DNA of 8,411 nt. It comes from Planctomycetota bacterium (GTDB lineage: Bacteria; Planctomycetota; MHYJ01; JACQXL01). The notes under the pieces were generated by a model, which saw only the letters and a list, made by a program, of their open reading frames with translations, was not told the origin of the DNA and did no database searches. The stretch is from contig JACQXL010000044.1 of the NCBI GenBank assembly GCA_016208805.1, positions 1 to 8,411 of the forward strand, given 5' to 3'. A program made the translations under genes and the position numbers. Positions 1 through 4,625 of the stretch are shown here, one piece after another. Position 1 is the stretch's first letter, and every line of letters starts with the position of its first letter.

Positions 1-354
1 GATGAACGGCTCGGCCACCGCTTCCATCGGAATGGCAGTCATCAGCCGGGTATGCGCGCCGTTCTTTTCCAGTATGTCCTGCAGGGCCAGGGCATTGACG
101 ACCGTGGCGACCATTCCCATATAGTCGGCCGTGGCGATATTCAGCCCGAGTTTCTCAAACTGCGAGCCGCGGACGATATTGCCGCCGCCCACCACGACCG
201 ATAACTGGATGCCCAGTTTGGATGCCGAAATGATTTCACGGGCCAGGAACTGCACCTCGGGTATGTCTATGCCGCGCCCTTTTTCCCGGCAGAAACTTTC
301 GCCGCTTATCTTTAAGACTACCTTCTGATATTTTGGTTTATGTTCAGGCGTCAC
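1..354 (-). CDS. pyrH: UMP kinase, N-terminal 118 residues (runs off the left edge)
   Basis: UMP kinase phosphorylates UMP to UDP with ATP in the cytoplasm, a step of pyrimidine nucleotide synthesis. The minus-strand translation shows the hallmarks of the bacterial amino-acid-kinase-fold enzyme: LKISGES at residues 14-20 (nucleotide-binding Lys and Gly), the glycine loop GGGNIVRG at 56-63, and TADYMGMVATVVNALALQ at 75-92, a highly conserved PyrH signature. About half of the usual 235-245 residue protein is present. The frame is open to base 1, so the truncation comes from the window edge and not from decay. The chosen start is GTG at 354: an in-frame TAA lies three codons upstream and there is no internal Met before the kinase motif. 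No Shine-Dalgarno sequence is visible. It follows tsf in the common rpsB-tsf-pyrH order, but after a repeat-filled gap of 163 bases. Confidence 0.95.
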   Translation of the reverse strand, partial: MTPEHKPKYQKVVLKISGESFCREKGRGIDIPEVQFLAREIISASKLGIQLSVVVGGGNIVRGSQFEKLGLNIATADYMGMVATVVNALALQDILEKNGAHTRLMTAIPMEAVAEPFI

Positions 355-382
355 GATAATTTAGTAAACAGATTTAATAGTG

Positions 383-425
383 TGGCAGTTTGAGTCCCGA
401 TGGTCATCGGGACGAATTACTGCCA
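383..425 (-). repeat. Nested hairpin element, copy 1
   Basis: The outer stem TGGCAGT (383-389) pairs with ACTGCCA (419-425). The inner stem GTCCCGATG (394-402) pairs with CATCGGGAC (405-413). The two are separated by an asymmetric internal loop TTGA (390-393) / GAATT (414-418). The same internal-loop bases occur in the copy at 2032-2083, although the stems differ. It lies between tsf and pyrH. Strand is assigned so that copies 1 and 2 read GGC-N-GTAATTC at the 5' side. There is no T-run, so it is not a classical intrinsic terminator. Confidence 0.75.
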
Positions 426-432
426 ACTATAC

Positions 433-464
433 TGGGCTGTAACTCGCTCTGCTCTAACAGCCCA
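433..464 (+). repeat. Nested hairpin element, copy 3 (short, opposite orientation)
   Basis: The outer stem TGGGCTGT (433-440) pairs with ACAGCCCA (457-464). Inside it lie AACTC on the 5' side, a minimal GC-TCT-GC core and TCTA on the 3' side. Compared with the minus-strand reading of copies 1 and 2 (AATTC ... TCAA), both internal-loop sides differ by one base, and the inner stem is reduced to about two pairs. It sits seven bases from copy 1 in opposite orientation. Membership of the same family is inferred from the shared outer GGC-N-GT stem and similar loop sequence. Confidence 0.55.
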
Positions 465-490
465 AGTACGGATTTAGCCGATAATTATCA

Positions 491-514
491 GATCAATCCG
501 CTTAATCCGTTTAC
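491..514 (-). repeat. Short intergenic repeat of the AACGGATTAAGCGGAT type
   Basis: The minus strand reads AACGGATTAAGCGGATTGAT directly after the tsf stop codon. Related stretches occur on the plus strand immediately 5' of the tRNA (2229-2252, TTTAACGGATGAAAGCGGAT) and 3' of it (2338-2359, GGATTAAACGGATTTAGCAG). I know of no function. It appears to be one of several short intergenic repeat families in this genome. Confidence 0.5.
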
Positions 515-517
515 TTA

Positions 518-1111
518 TTATTCTTTCCCTAATTCAAAGCGGGCGAATCGTTTTACGGTAATATTTTCGCCGAACTTGGCGACATAACTCTTGACCAGGT
601 CGCCGATTTTCTGGGAGTCGTCCTTGATAAAGGGCTGGTCCATGAGGCATTTCTGGGTGAAGAAGAACTTTTCCAGTTTGCCTTCCACGATTTTATCCAC
701 TACCTGCTGGGGTTTGCCTTTTACCTCCTGGGCATAGAATTCCTTTTCCTTTTCTATCATTTCCTTGGGCAGGTCGGCGCGGGAAACGACCACCGGCGCC
801 ATCGCGGCAACCTGCAAACACAGGTGTTTATGCAGTTCGCAGAATGTCTCGTTCTTGGCCACAAAATCCGTTTCACAGCCGAGTTCCAACAGCACCCCGA
901 TTTTACCGTTGCCGTGGATATACGAGCCGACCAAGCCGGCCTTGGTGGCATTATCTTTCTTCTTTTCGGCAATGGCCAATCCCCGGCGTTTAAGGTTCTG
1001 GATGGCCTGGGCGATATCGCCTTTGGTTTCTTCCAGCACGGTCTTGCATTCCATCATCCCCGCGCCGGTCTTCTCGCGCACTTCCTTTATCTCCTTGGCG
1101 GTAATGGGCAT
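518..1111 (-). CDS. tsf: Elongation factor Ts, short form (197 aa)
   Basis: EF-Ts is the cytoplasmic guanine-nucleotide exchange factor that releases GDP from EF-Tu. The N-terminal UBA-like region (about residues 1-50) contains REKTGAGMMECK at 12-23, the family signature. ETDFVAKNE at 80-88 is the conserved EF-Tu contact motif, and the C-terminus (PFIKDDSQKIGDL ... GENITVKRFARFELG) is also typical. At 197 residues it matches the short EF-Ts form (Thermus-like) rather than the roughly 280-residue E. coli form. The start at 1111 is chosen because MPITAKEIKEV aligns with the family N-terminus. An upstream in-frame ATG at 1144 would add 11 residues encoded by an intergenic repeat. No strong ribosome binding site is visible. 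It lies 92 bases downstream of rpsB, the usual partner. Confidence 0.95.
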   Translation of the reverse strand: MPITAKEIKEVREKTGAGMMECKTVLEETKGDIAQAIQNLKRRGLAIAEKKKDNATKAGLVGSYIHGNGKIGVLLELGCETDFVAKNETFCELHKHLCLQVAAMAPVVVSRADLPKEMIEKEKEFYAQEVKGKPQQVVDKIVEGKLEKFFFTQKCLMDQPFIKDDSQKIGDLVKSYVAKFGENITVKRFARFELGKE

Positions 1112-1122
1112 AATTAATACCC

Positions 1123-1194
1123 AACCACGAAAGTACGAAAACACAGAATTATCTTCCGGATTTCGTGTCTTGGTTCTTTCGCGTCTTCGTGGTT
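1123..1194. repeat. Inverted pair of CCACGAA-type intergenic repeats in the rpsB-tsf gap
   Basis: AACCACGAA (1123-1131) and TTCGTGGTT (1186-1194) are perfect inverted 9-mers. Their inward sequences, AGTACGAAAACACAG on the left and the complement of GACGCGAAAGAACCAAGACACGAAA on the right, are imperfect copies of the same CGAAA-rich unit. The 72-base element fills most of the 92-base gap between rpsB and tsf and could fold as an imperfect hairpin in the transcript. Repeats of this kind, with CACGAA and CGAAA units, are common intergenic filler in several uncultivated bacterial lineages. Confidence 0.65.
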
Positions 1195-1203
1195 CGGGCC
1201 TCC

Positions 1204-1998
1204 TCAGGTCTTGACTTTTGTGTTTGTCGGCTTTTCGCTCTTATCTTTAGAAATCGTATGTTTGATTACCTTTACCGGTTTAGTCGCTTGCCTAGTTTCA
1301 AGCGGTTTGACTTCCAGTTTACCCCGGCCCTCTATCACCGCATCGGCTAACTTGGCCAGGATGATCTGGATAACCTTGCTGGCATCGTCGTTGACCGGGA
1401 TGGGCACAGTGACATTCAACGGGTTGTCGTCCGTATCAATCAGGCAGATGGTCGGTATCCGCATTATCCGGGCCTCGTCTATGGCAGTCTTGCTCTTTTT
1501 ATAATCAACCGCGGTTAGTAATTGGGGCAGCCGTTTCATATCGCGGATACCGCCCAGGTTCTTACGGAGCCGCTTTAATTCACGCTGGAATGAGGATTGT
1601 TCTTTCTTATTATAGCGCTGTAAGGTTCCGTCCGTTTCCTTCTTTTCCAGGTCAAGGAGTTTATTGAGTTGTTTGCGGATGGTGTTAAAGTTGGTGAGGG
1701 TGCCGCCCAGCCAACGTTCGGAGACATAATGCATCCCGCAGCGTTTGGCTTCTGAGGCGATGCTGGGCTGGGCCTGGCGCTTAGTGCCGACAAAAAGCAC
1801 CTCGCCGCCGCTTTTGGCAACCGCTTTAAGAAGGTGTATCGCGGTGACCAACCCTTTCAATGTTTCTTTCAGGTTAATGATATGCACCCCTTTATGCTTA
1901 CCGAAGATATAAGGTTTCATCCTGGGATTCCACTTGCTGGCTTTGTGCCCGAAATGAGCGCCCTGTTCTATCAATTCCTTGAGTGAAACTAACGCCAT
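1204..1998 (-). CDS. rpsB: Small ribosomal subunit protein uS2 (264 aa)
   Basis: Protein S2 binds the 30S subunit late in assembly and is needed for S1 docking. The N-terminus, with LIEQGAHFGHKASKWNPRMK and then YIFGKHKGVHIINLKET, is diagnostic. So are the central FVGTKRQAQ, the YVSERWLGGTLTNF segment and the C-terminal ICLIDTDDNPLNVTVPIPVNDDA. The last 35 or so residues form a Lys/Thr-rich tail (ending in NTKVKT) that goes beyond the core S2 fold, a common lineage-specific extension. The ATG at 1998 has a good Shine-Dalgarno sequence, AAGGAGA, eight bases upstream, the clearest one in the window. It is the first gene of the rpsB-tsf-pyrH cluster. The leader contains nested hairpin copy 2. 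Confidence 0.97.
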   Translation of the reverse strand: MALVSLKELIEQGAHFGHKASKWNPRMKPYIFGKHKGVHIINLKETLKGLVTAIHLLKAVAKSGGEVLFVGTKRQAQPSIASEAKRCGMHYVSERWLGGTLTNFNTIRKQLNKLLDLEKKETDGTLQRYNKKEQSSFQRELKRLRKNLGGIRDMKRLPQLLTAVDYKKSKTAIDEARIMRIPTICLIDTDDNPLNVTVPIPVNDDASKVIQIILAKLADAVIEGRGKLEVKPLETRQATKPVKVIKHTISKDKSEKPTNTKVKT

Positions 1999-2006
1999 AG
2001 TGTCTT

Positions 2007-2013
2007 TCTCCTT
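2007..2013 (-). promoter_or_regulatory. Strong ribosome binding site of rpsB
   Basis: The minus strand reads AAGGAGA followed by an 8-base spacer and ATG. It fixes the rpsB start. It also contrasts with the other genes here, which have weak or no Shine-Dalgarno sequences. Confidence 0.85.
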
Positions 2014-2031
2014 ATATTAACTTTTATACTC

Positions 2032-2083
2032 CGGCTGTTTGACCCCGCTCTTTGGGACTCAAAGAGCGGGGGAATTACAGCCG
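2032..2083 (-). repeat. Nested hairpin element, copy 2, upstream of rpsB
   Basis: The outer stem CGGCTGT (2032-2038) pairs with ACAGCCG (2077-2083). The inner stem CCCCGCTCTTTG (2043-2054) pairs with CAAAGAGCGGGG (2060-2071) around a GGACT loop. The internal loop is TTGA / GAATT, identical to copy 1 although every stem is different in sequence or length. On the minus strand it lies about 34 bases before the rpsB start codon, so it may be in the rpsB leader RNA. It could affect expression or simply be an inserted palindromic repeat. No T-run follows on either strand, which argues against a terminator. Confidence 0.8.
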
Positions 2084-2111
2084 CACTATAGTTCTATCCA
2101 TAAACCGTTAT

Positions 2112-2140
2112 TAGTTACTAAAATATTGTATTAGTGTCAA
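2112..2140 (-). promoter_or_regulatory. Possible promoter of rpsB-tsf-pyrH
   Basis: The minus strand carries a perfect -35 hexamer TTGACA (2135-2140). The -10 match is poor: TAACTA at a 17-base spacing, or ACTAAT at 19. The region is AT-rich and lies about 110-140 bases upstream of rpsB, with nested hairpin copy 2 between. The -35 is more convincing than the -10, so this is tentative. Confidence 0.35.
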
Positions 2141-2147
2141 TAAATAA

Positions 2148-2176
2148 TTGACCTTGTTGGAAATATTTGATATTAA
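2148..2176 (+). promoter_or_regulatory. Possible promoter for the tRNA-Gly gene
   Basis: TTGACC (2148-2153, five of six consensus bases) and TATTAA (2171-2176, four of six) are separated by exactly 17 bases. They lie about 70 bases before the tRNA. The -35 overlaps a palindrome, GTCAAT-AAATA-ATTGAC (2136-2152), whose other arm overlaps the -35 of the opposing candidate promoter. It could also feed the lipoprotein gene by read-through. Confidence 0.45.
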
Positions 2177-2194
2177 TTTTAGTAAACGGACAGC

Positions 2195-2222
2195 CGTCGG
2201 CCATAGCCTATGGCGTCGGACG
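2195..2222. repeat. Small two-part hairpin between the promoter region and the tRNA
   Basis: The inner palindrome GCCATAG-C-CTATGGC (2200-2214) is flanked by CGTC (2195-2198) pairing with GACG (2219-2222), with an asymmetric internal loop. It would lie in the 5' leader of a precursor tRNA transcript. Its layout recalls the nested hairpin family, but the constant loop bases are absent, so I do not group them. Confidence 0.5.
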
Positions 2223-2228
2223 ATTGAA

Positions 2229-2252
2229 CTGATTTAACGGATGAAAGCGGAT
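2229..2252 (+). repeat. AACGGAT/GCGGAT-type repeat running into the tRNA 5' end
   Basis: TTTAACGGATGAAAGCGGAT resembles the minus-strand repeat at 491-514. Its last six bases are the first six bases of the tRNA acceptor stem, so either the repeat match ends in the tRNA by chance or the repeat overlaps it. Confidence 0.4.
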
Positions 2253-2318
2253 GTAATTCAGCGGTAGAATGCAAGCTTCCCAAGCTTGACGTCGCCGGTT
2301 CGAATCCGGTCATCCGCT
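2247..2318 (+). tRNA. tRNA-Gly, anticodon CCC
   Basis: The cloverleaf can be read completely. The acceptor stem GCGGATG / CATCCGC has seven pairs. The D arm is ATTC-AGCGGTA-GAAT. The anticodon arm is CAAGC-TTCCCAA-GCTTG, with anticodon CCC at 2279-2281. A five-base variable loop follows, then the T arm GCCGG-TTCGAAT-CCGGT. The discriminator base is U, as usual for bacterial tRNA-Gly. The tRNA is 72 nt and CCA is not encoded (CTT follows), so CCA must be added after transcription. It decodes GGG. It stands alone, flanked by intergenic repeats on both sides. Confidence 0.95.
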
Positions 2319-2330
2319 CTTACGGTCCGA

Positions 2331-2462
2331 AACAACAGGATTAAACGGATTTAGCAGATGACTGCCGTAGCAGTCCCCCTGAGCAAAGAGAAGGGTCTAC
2401 TATTGAGGAGATTCTTCGCTTGCGCTCAGAATGACACTCCGTGTCAGTTAAATCCTGTTGTT
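2331..2462. repeat. 132-bp element with 16-bp terminal inverted repeats (MITE-like)
   Basis: AACAACAGGATTAAAC (2331-2346) and GTTAAATCCTGTTGTT (2447-2462) are inverted repeats matching at 15 of 16 positions. Inside are further palindromes: GACTGC-CGTA-GCAGTC (2360-2375), CTGAGC (2379-2384) pairing with GCTCAG (2424-2429), and TGACAC-TCC-GTGTCA (2432-2446). The interior GATTCTTCGCTTGCGCTCAG stretch matches, inverted, the repeats at 8350-8376. No target-site duplication or transposase is evident. It begins 12 bases after the tRNA and ends three bases before the lipoprotein ATG. An open frame reads through it from 2358, but the lipoprotein signal peptide marks the true start downstream. Confidence 0.7.
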
Positions 2463-2465
2463 ATT

Positions 2466-3143
2466 ATGAGAAAGATAGTTGCTTCTTGTTTTGTTCTTCT
2501 GCTCGTTGGCTGCGGTTCCACATTAAGACTGCCCTCGGACGAGGAACGTCGGTTGAATGATGAAATCAGTCTGATTCTCAAGAACAACGCCGGCGCTTAT
2601 TACACCGTCCAGAGCGGTGATACGCTCTGGGCCATCGCCAAAAAACATAATACCGACGTTGATACCATCGTCCGGTTGAACCCGGAGACGCTCAAGGGCT
2701 CAACACATACCCCGCTGGTTACAGGCCAGACGTTGGTTGTGCCGGCGGCGCAGGTAAATAACGGTTCGCCTGAAGACCTCATCCCTTCGGACAGCGGTTT
2801 TATCTGGCCGGTGCGCGGACAGGTTCTTAATAACCTGGGCAAGAGCGGCATTAATATCAAATCACAGCAGGGCGTTGATGTCCGGGCCGTTAAAAGCGGA
2901 CGGGTGATTCAGACCCTTGAGAAAATGGAGGGTTACGGCAAGGTTATTATTATCAAACACGCTGATGGTTTTTCATCCTTATACGGCTATAATTCCGAGA
3001 TACTGGTCAAGGATGGGCAAACCGTAAAACAGGGCGATGTGGTCGCCAAGGTCGGCCAGACCGGCCGGGCCGGCCAGCCCCAACTGCATTTCCGGCTGTT
3101 TAAGGATAACGAACCGGTTAATCCGCTGAACTATCTGCCCTAA
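2466..3143 (+). CDS. Lipoprotein with LysM and degenerate M23 (NlpD-like) domain
   Basis: Probably a cell-envelope lipoprotein that binds peptidoglycan and acts as a non-catalytic partner, by analogy with NlpD/EnvC-type amidase activators. Residues 1-16 form a lipoprotein signal (MRK, hydrophobic run, lipobox LVGC with Cys16; Gly17 does not suggest inner-membrane retention). A LysM domain covers about 45-93 (YYTVQSGDTLWAIAKKHNT ... GQTLVVP). An M23/LytM domain fills about 112-225. The usual H-x-G-x-D zinc motif reads K126-S-G-I-N130, the catalytic YxH is Y173-G-Y175, and the final HxH is Q206-L-H208. Only one expected His remains, so hydrolysis is unlikely. The ATG at 2466 is chosen because it starts the signal peptide; there is no Shine-Dalgarno sequence because a repeat arm lies there. 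It is followed 38 bases later by the FmdB-type gene. Confidence 0.88.
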   Translation: MRKIVASCFVLLLVGCGSTLRLPSDEERRLNDEISLILKNNAGAYYTVQSGDTLWAIAKKHNTDVDTIVRLNPETLKGSTHTPLVTGQTLVVPAAQVNNGSPEDLIPSDSGFIWPVRGQVLNNLGKSGINIKSQQGVDVRAVKSGRVIQTLEKMEGYGKVIIIKHADGFSSLYGYNSEILVKDGQTVKQGDVVAKVGQTGRAGQPQLHFRLFKDNEPVNPLNYLP

Positions 3144-3149
3144 CTGCAC

Positions 3150-3173
3150 CGCAGAGACGCAGAGAGCGCAGAG
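3150..3173 (+). repeat. CGCAGAG-unit repeat before the FmdB-type gene
   Basis: Three CGCAGAG heptamers lie at 3150-3156, 3158-3164 and 3167-3173, filling the gap between two genes. The unit belongs to an intergenic repeat type seen in many uncultivated bacterial genomes. Its purine-rich end (AGAGAAG, five bases before ATG) is the only candidate ribosome binding site for the next gene. Confidence 0.6.
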
Positions 3174-3181
3174 AAGATATT

Positions 3182-3421
3182 ATGCCTTTATACGAGTTTT
3201 GGTGCAGTAAATGCGAGAAGGTATTTGAGTTGCTCATCCGTTCCGCCGCGGATGAGAAAGACATATTCTGTCCGCATTGCGATAATAATAAGGTGGCCAA
3301 AAAGTTTTCCACGTTTAGAAGTATGGGAAAAGGTAATGGGAACCTTGCCCTCCATAGTCCCGCAGGGAACGGAGGGGGGTGCCATTCCTGCGGCGGGGGG
3401 GCCTGCTCTACTTGTGGTTAA
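3182..3421 (+). CDS. FmdB-family zinc-ribbon protein (79 aa)
   Basis: A small protein of the FmdB/CxxC_CxxC_SSSS zinc-ribbon family, often labelled a putative regulatory protein; its molecular role is not established. The N-terminus MPLYEFWCSKC is the family signature. Two Cys pairs (Cys8/Cys11 and Cys30/Cys33, the second as CPHC) should hold one zinc ion. The C-terminus is glycine-rich with further cysteines (CHSCGGGACSTCG, residues 67-79); similar Gly/Cys tails occur in this family. The length is typical. It lies between the lipoprotein (38 bases upstream) and the HIT gene (27 bases downstream) on the same strand, so co-transcription is likely. The start is the only Met fitting the signature. 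Confidence 0.85.
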   Translation: MPLYEFWCSKCEKVFELLIRSAADEKDIFCPHCDNNKVAKKFSTFRSMGKGNGNLALHSPAGNGGGCHSCGGGACSTCG

Positions 3422-3441
3422 TTTCTTTGTGCCTTTGTGGT
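3422..3441 (+). repeat. TTTGTG-type intergenic repeat between the FmdB-type and HIT genes
   Basis: The stretch TTTCTTTGTGCCTTTGTGGT directly after the stop codon contains two TTTGTG units. It resembles the widespread CTTTGTG-type intergenic repeats. It leaves only seven bases before the HIT start codon. Confidence 0.45.
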
Positions 3442-3448
3442 AAGCGTT

Positions 3449-3916
3449 ATGAAGCAGTTATGGGCGCCGTGGCGCAGTGAATACATCAATGTTAAGCCGT
3501 CCCACCGTAAGCGCTGTTTTCTGTGTGACGCACTTAAATCAGCCGACAAGAAAAACCTGATAATCAAGCGCGGCCGGAAATGTTTCGTGATAATGAATAA
3601 GTTTCCCTATAACGCCGGGCATCTGTTGATTTCCCCTAACGCACATAAGCCATCTCTGGAAGACCTGACCCCTAATGAGACCCAGGAACTATTCAGTTTG
3701 CTGGTAGAGATGAAGAAACGGCTGGTAAAAGCCCTGAAACCGGAAGGGTTCAATATCGGCATCAATCTCGGCTCGGTGGCCGGGGCCGGGCTGTTATCGC
3801 ATATCCATATCCATCTCGTCCCGCGCTGGGGCGGTGACACCAATTTTATGCCAGTTTTGAGCGGGACCAAGGTCATTTCGCAGTCACTGCAAAAACTCTG
3901 GAAAGAATTGTCCTGA
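3449..3916 (+). CDS. HIT-family nucleotide hydrolase/transferase (155 aa)
   Basis: Histidine-triad proteins cleave or transfer nucleotidyl groups through a His-AMP intermediate; members of this branch act on Ap4A or related dinucleotides. The triad is H118-I-H120-I-H122, followed by LVPRW. Other family marks are the N-terminus MKQLWAPWRSEYI, the CFLC pair (Cys23/Cys26) typical of zinc-containing members, NKFPYNAGHLLISPNAH (50-66) and GINLGSVAGAG (104-114). The chosen ATG starts the conserved MKxLWAPWR segment; an upstream GTG at 3437 lies inside a repeat. The likely subgroup is the Ap4A phosphorylase-like HIT proteins, but the substrate cannot be read from sequence. Its last 44 bases overlap, tail to tail, the 3' end of cooC on the other strand. 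Confidence 0.92.
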   Translation: MKQLWAPWRSEYINVKPSHRKRCFLCDALKSADKKNLIIKRGRKCFVIMNKFPYNAGHLLISPNAHKPSLEDLTPNETQELFSLLVEMKKRLVKALKPEGFNIGINLGSVAGAGLLSHIHIHLVPRWGGDTNFMPVLSGTKVISQSLQKLWKELS

Positions 3917-4625
3917 CCTGGGATAGAAGCGGCGAGTTGACCGAAAGGACGGGAATATTTTTGCCGTCCGATTCCAAGCGGCATATCTCATCGGATAACG
4001 GCAGGACGCCGGCCAGCGGCAGGTTAATCCGACTCGTGTCCGGCTTGACATCATCCGACACCTTATTTATCAACAGATATTTCTTCTTGATATTCAGGAA
4101 TGTCAGTTTATCAATGAGCGCCTTAATCCGGCCGGCGGTCTGCAGGCCGATTCTGGTTGCATCGCTGACCAGCAACAACACATCTATGTTCTGGGTCGTC
4201 TTGCGGTTGAGGTGTTCCATTCCGGCCTCGTTGTCTATGACGACGTATTTATAGTTCTTGACAATCTGGGCGACATAGCCGCGCAGGATATTATTGGCCA
4301 TGCAATAGCAATCCGGCCCTTCCGGATGGCCCATCACCAGTAAATCCACGCCTTTTGATTCGGTGATGACCTGTTGGAGTTGGTATTCCAGATGCTGTGG
4401 TTTGGAAACGCCGTCCGGCAGGTTGCGCAGGCCTTTAGTTTCTTCAATAATATCGGAAACCGTTTTCTGGTATTTGATACCAAGCCAGTCGCCCAGGGTG
4501 GCGTTAGGGTCGGCATCCACGGCTAAAATGGGCGCTTTATTATCCCGCTTCAGTGTTTCTATAATCAGCGCGGCAACGGTGGTCTTGCCCACGCCGCCTT
4601 TGCCGGCAACGGCGATAGTAAACAT
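3873..4625 (-). CDS. cooC: CooC-type nickel-insertion ATPase for CO dehydrogenase (250 aa)
   Basis: A cytoplasmic MinD/Mrp-class P-loop ATPase that matures the Ni-Fe C-cluster of carbon monoxide dehydrogenase (or acetyl-CoA synthase, as AcsF). The deviant Walker A AGKGGVGKTT is at residues 7-16, with signature Lys9 and Lys14. DADPNATLG follows at 37-45. GHPEGPDCYCMANNILRG (99-116) contains the C106-x-C108 nickel-binding motif at the dimer interface. VVIDNEAGMEHLNRKTT matches the family switch region. Length is normal. Its ATG directly abuts the TAG ending the upstream TPR frame, and AAGGT eight bases upstream is a partial Shine-Dalgarno sequence, so translation may once have been coupled. No CODH gene lies in the window. 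CooC versus AcsF cannot be separated here. Confidence 0.92.
   Translation of the reverse strand: MFTIAVAGKGGVGKTTVAALIIETLKRDNKAPILAVDADPNATLGDWLGIKYQKTVSDIIEETKGLRNLPDGVSKPQHLEYQLQQVITESKGVDLLVMGHPEGPDCYCMANNILRGYVAQIVKNYKYVVIDNEAGMEHLNRKTTQNIDVLLLVSDATRIGLQTAGRIKALIDKLTFLNIKKKYLLINKVSDDVKPDTSRINLPLAGVLPLSDEICRLESDGKNIPVLSVNSPLLSQVRTILSRVFAVTAK

Noticed and set aside
1112..1144. Longer EF-Ts start at 1144
   Set aside because: The 11 added residues come from the CGAAA-type repeat, and the family N-terminus aligns with the Met at 1111.
765..1214. 149-residue plus-strand reading frame
   Set aside because: It lies antisense across tsf and the repeat element, with no recognisable domain or ribosome site. 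Other antisense frames over rpsB, cooC and the kinase were rejected for the same reason.
2032..2083. Intrinsic terminator
   Set aside because: The hairpin is strong, but no T-run follows on either strand, and on the minus strand it precedes rpsB rather than following a gene.
2358..2465. N-terminal extension of the lipoprotein from the ATG at 2358
   Set aside because: The 36 extra residues are encoded by an intergenic repeat and would bury the signal peptide and lipobox that start at 2466.
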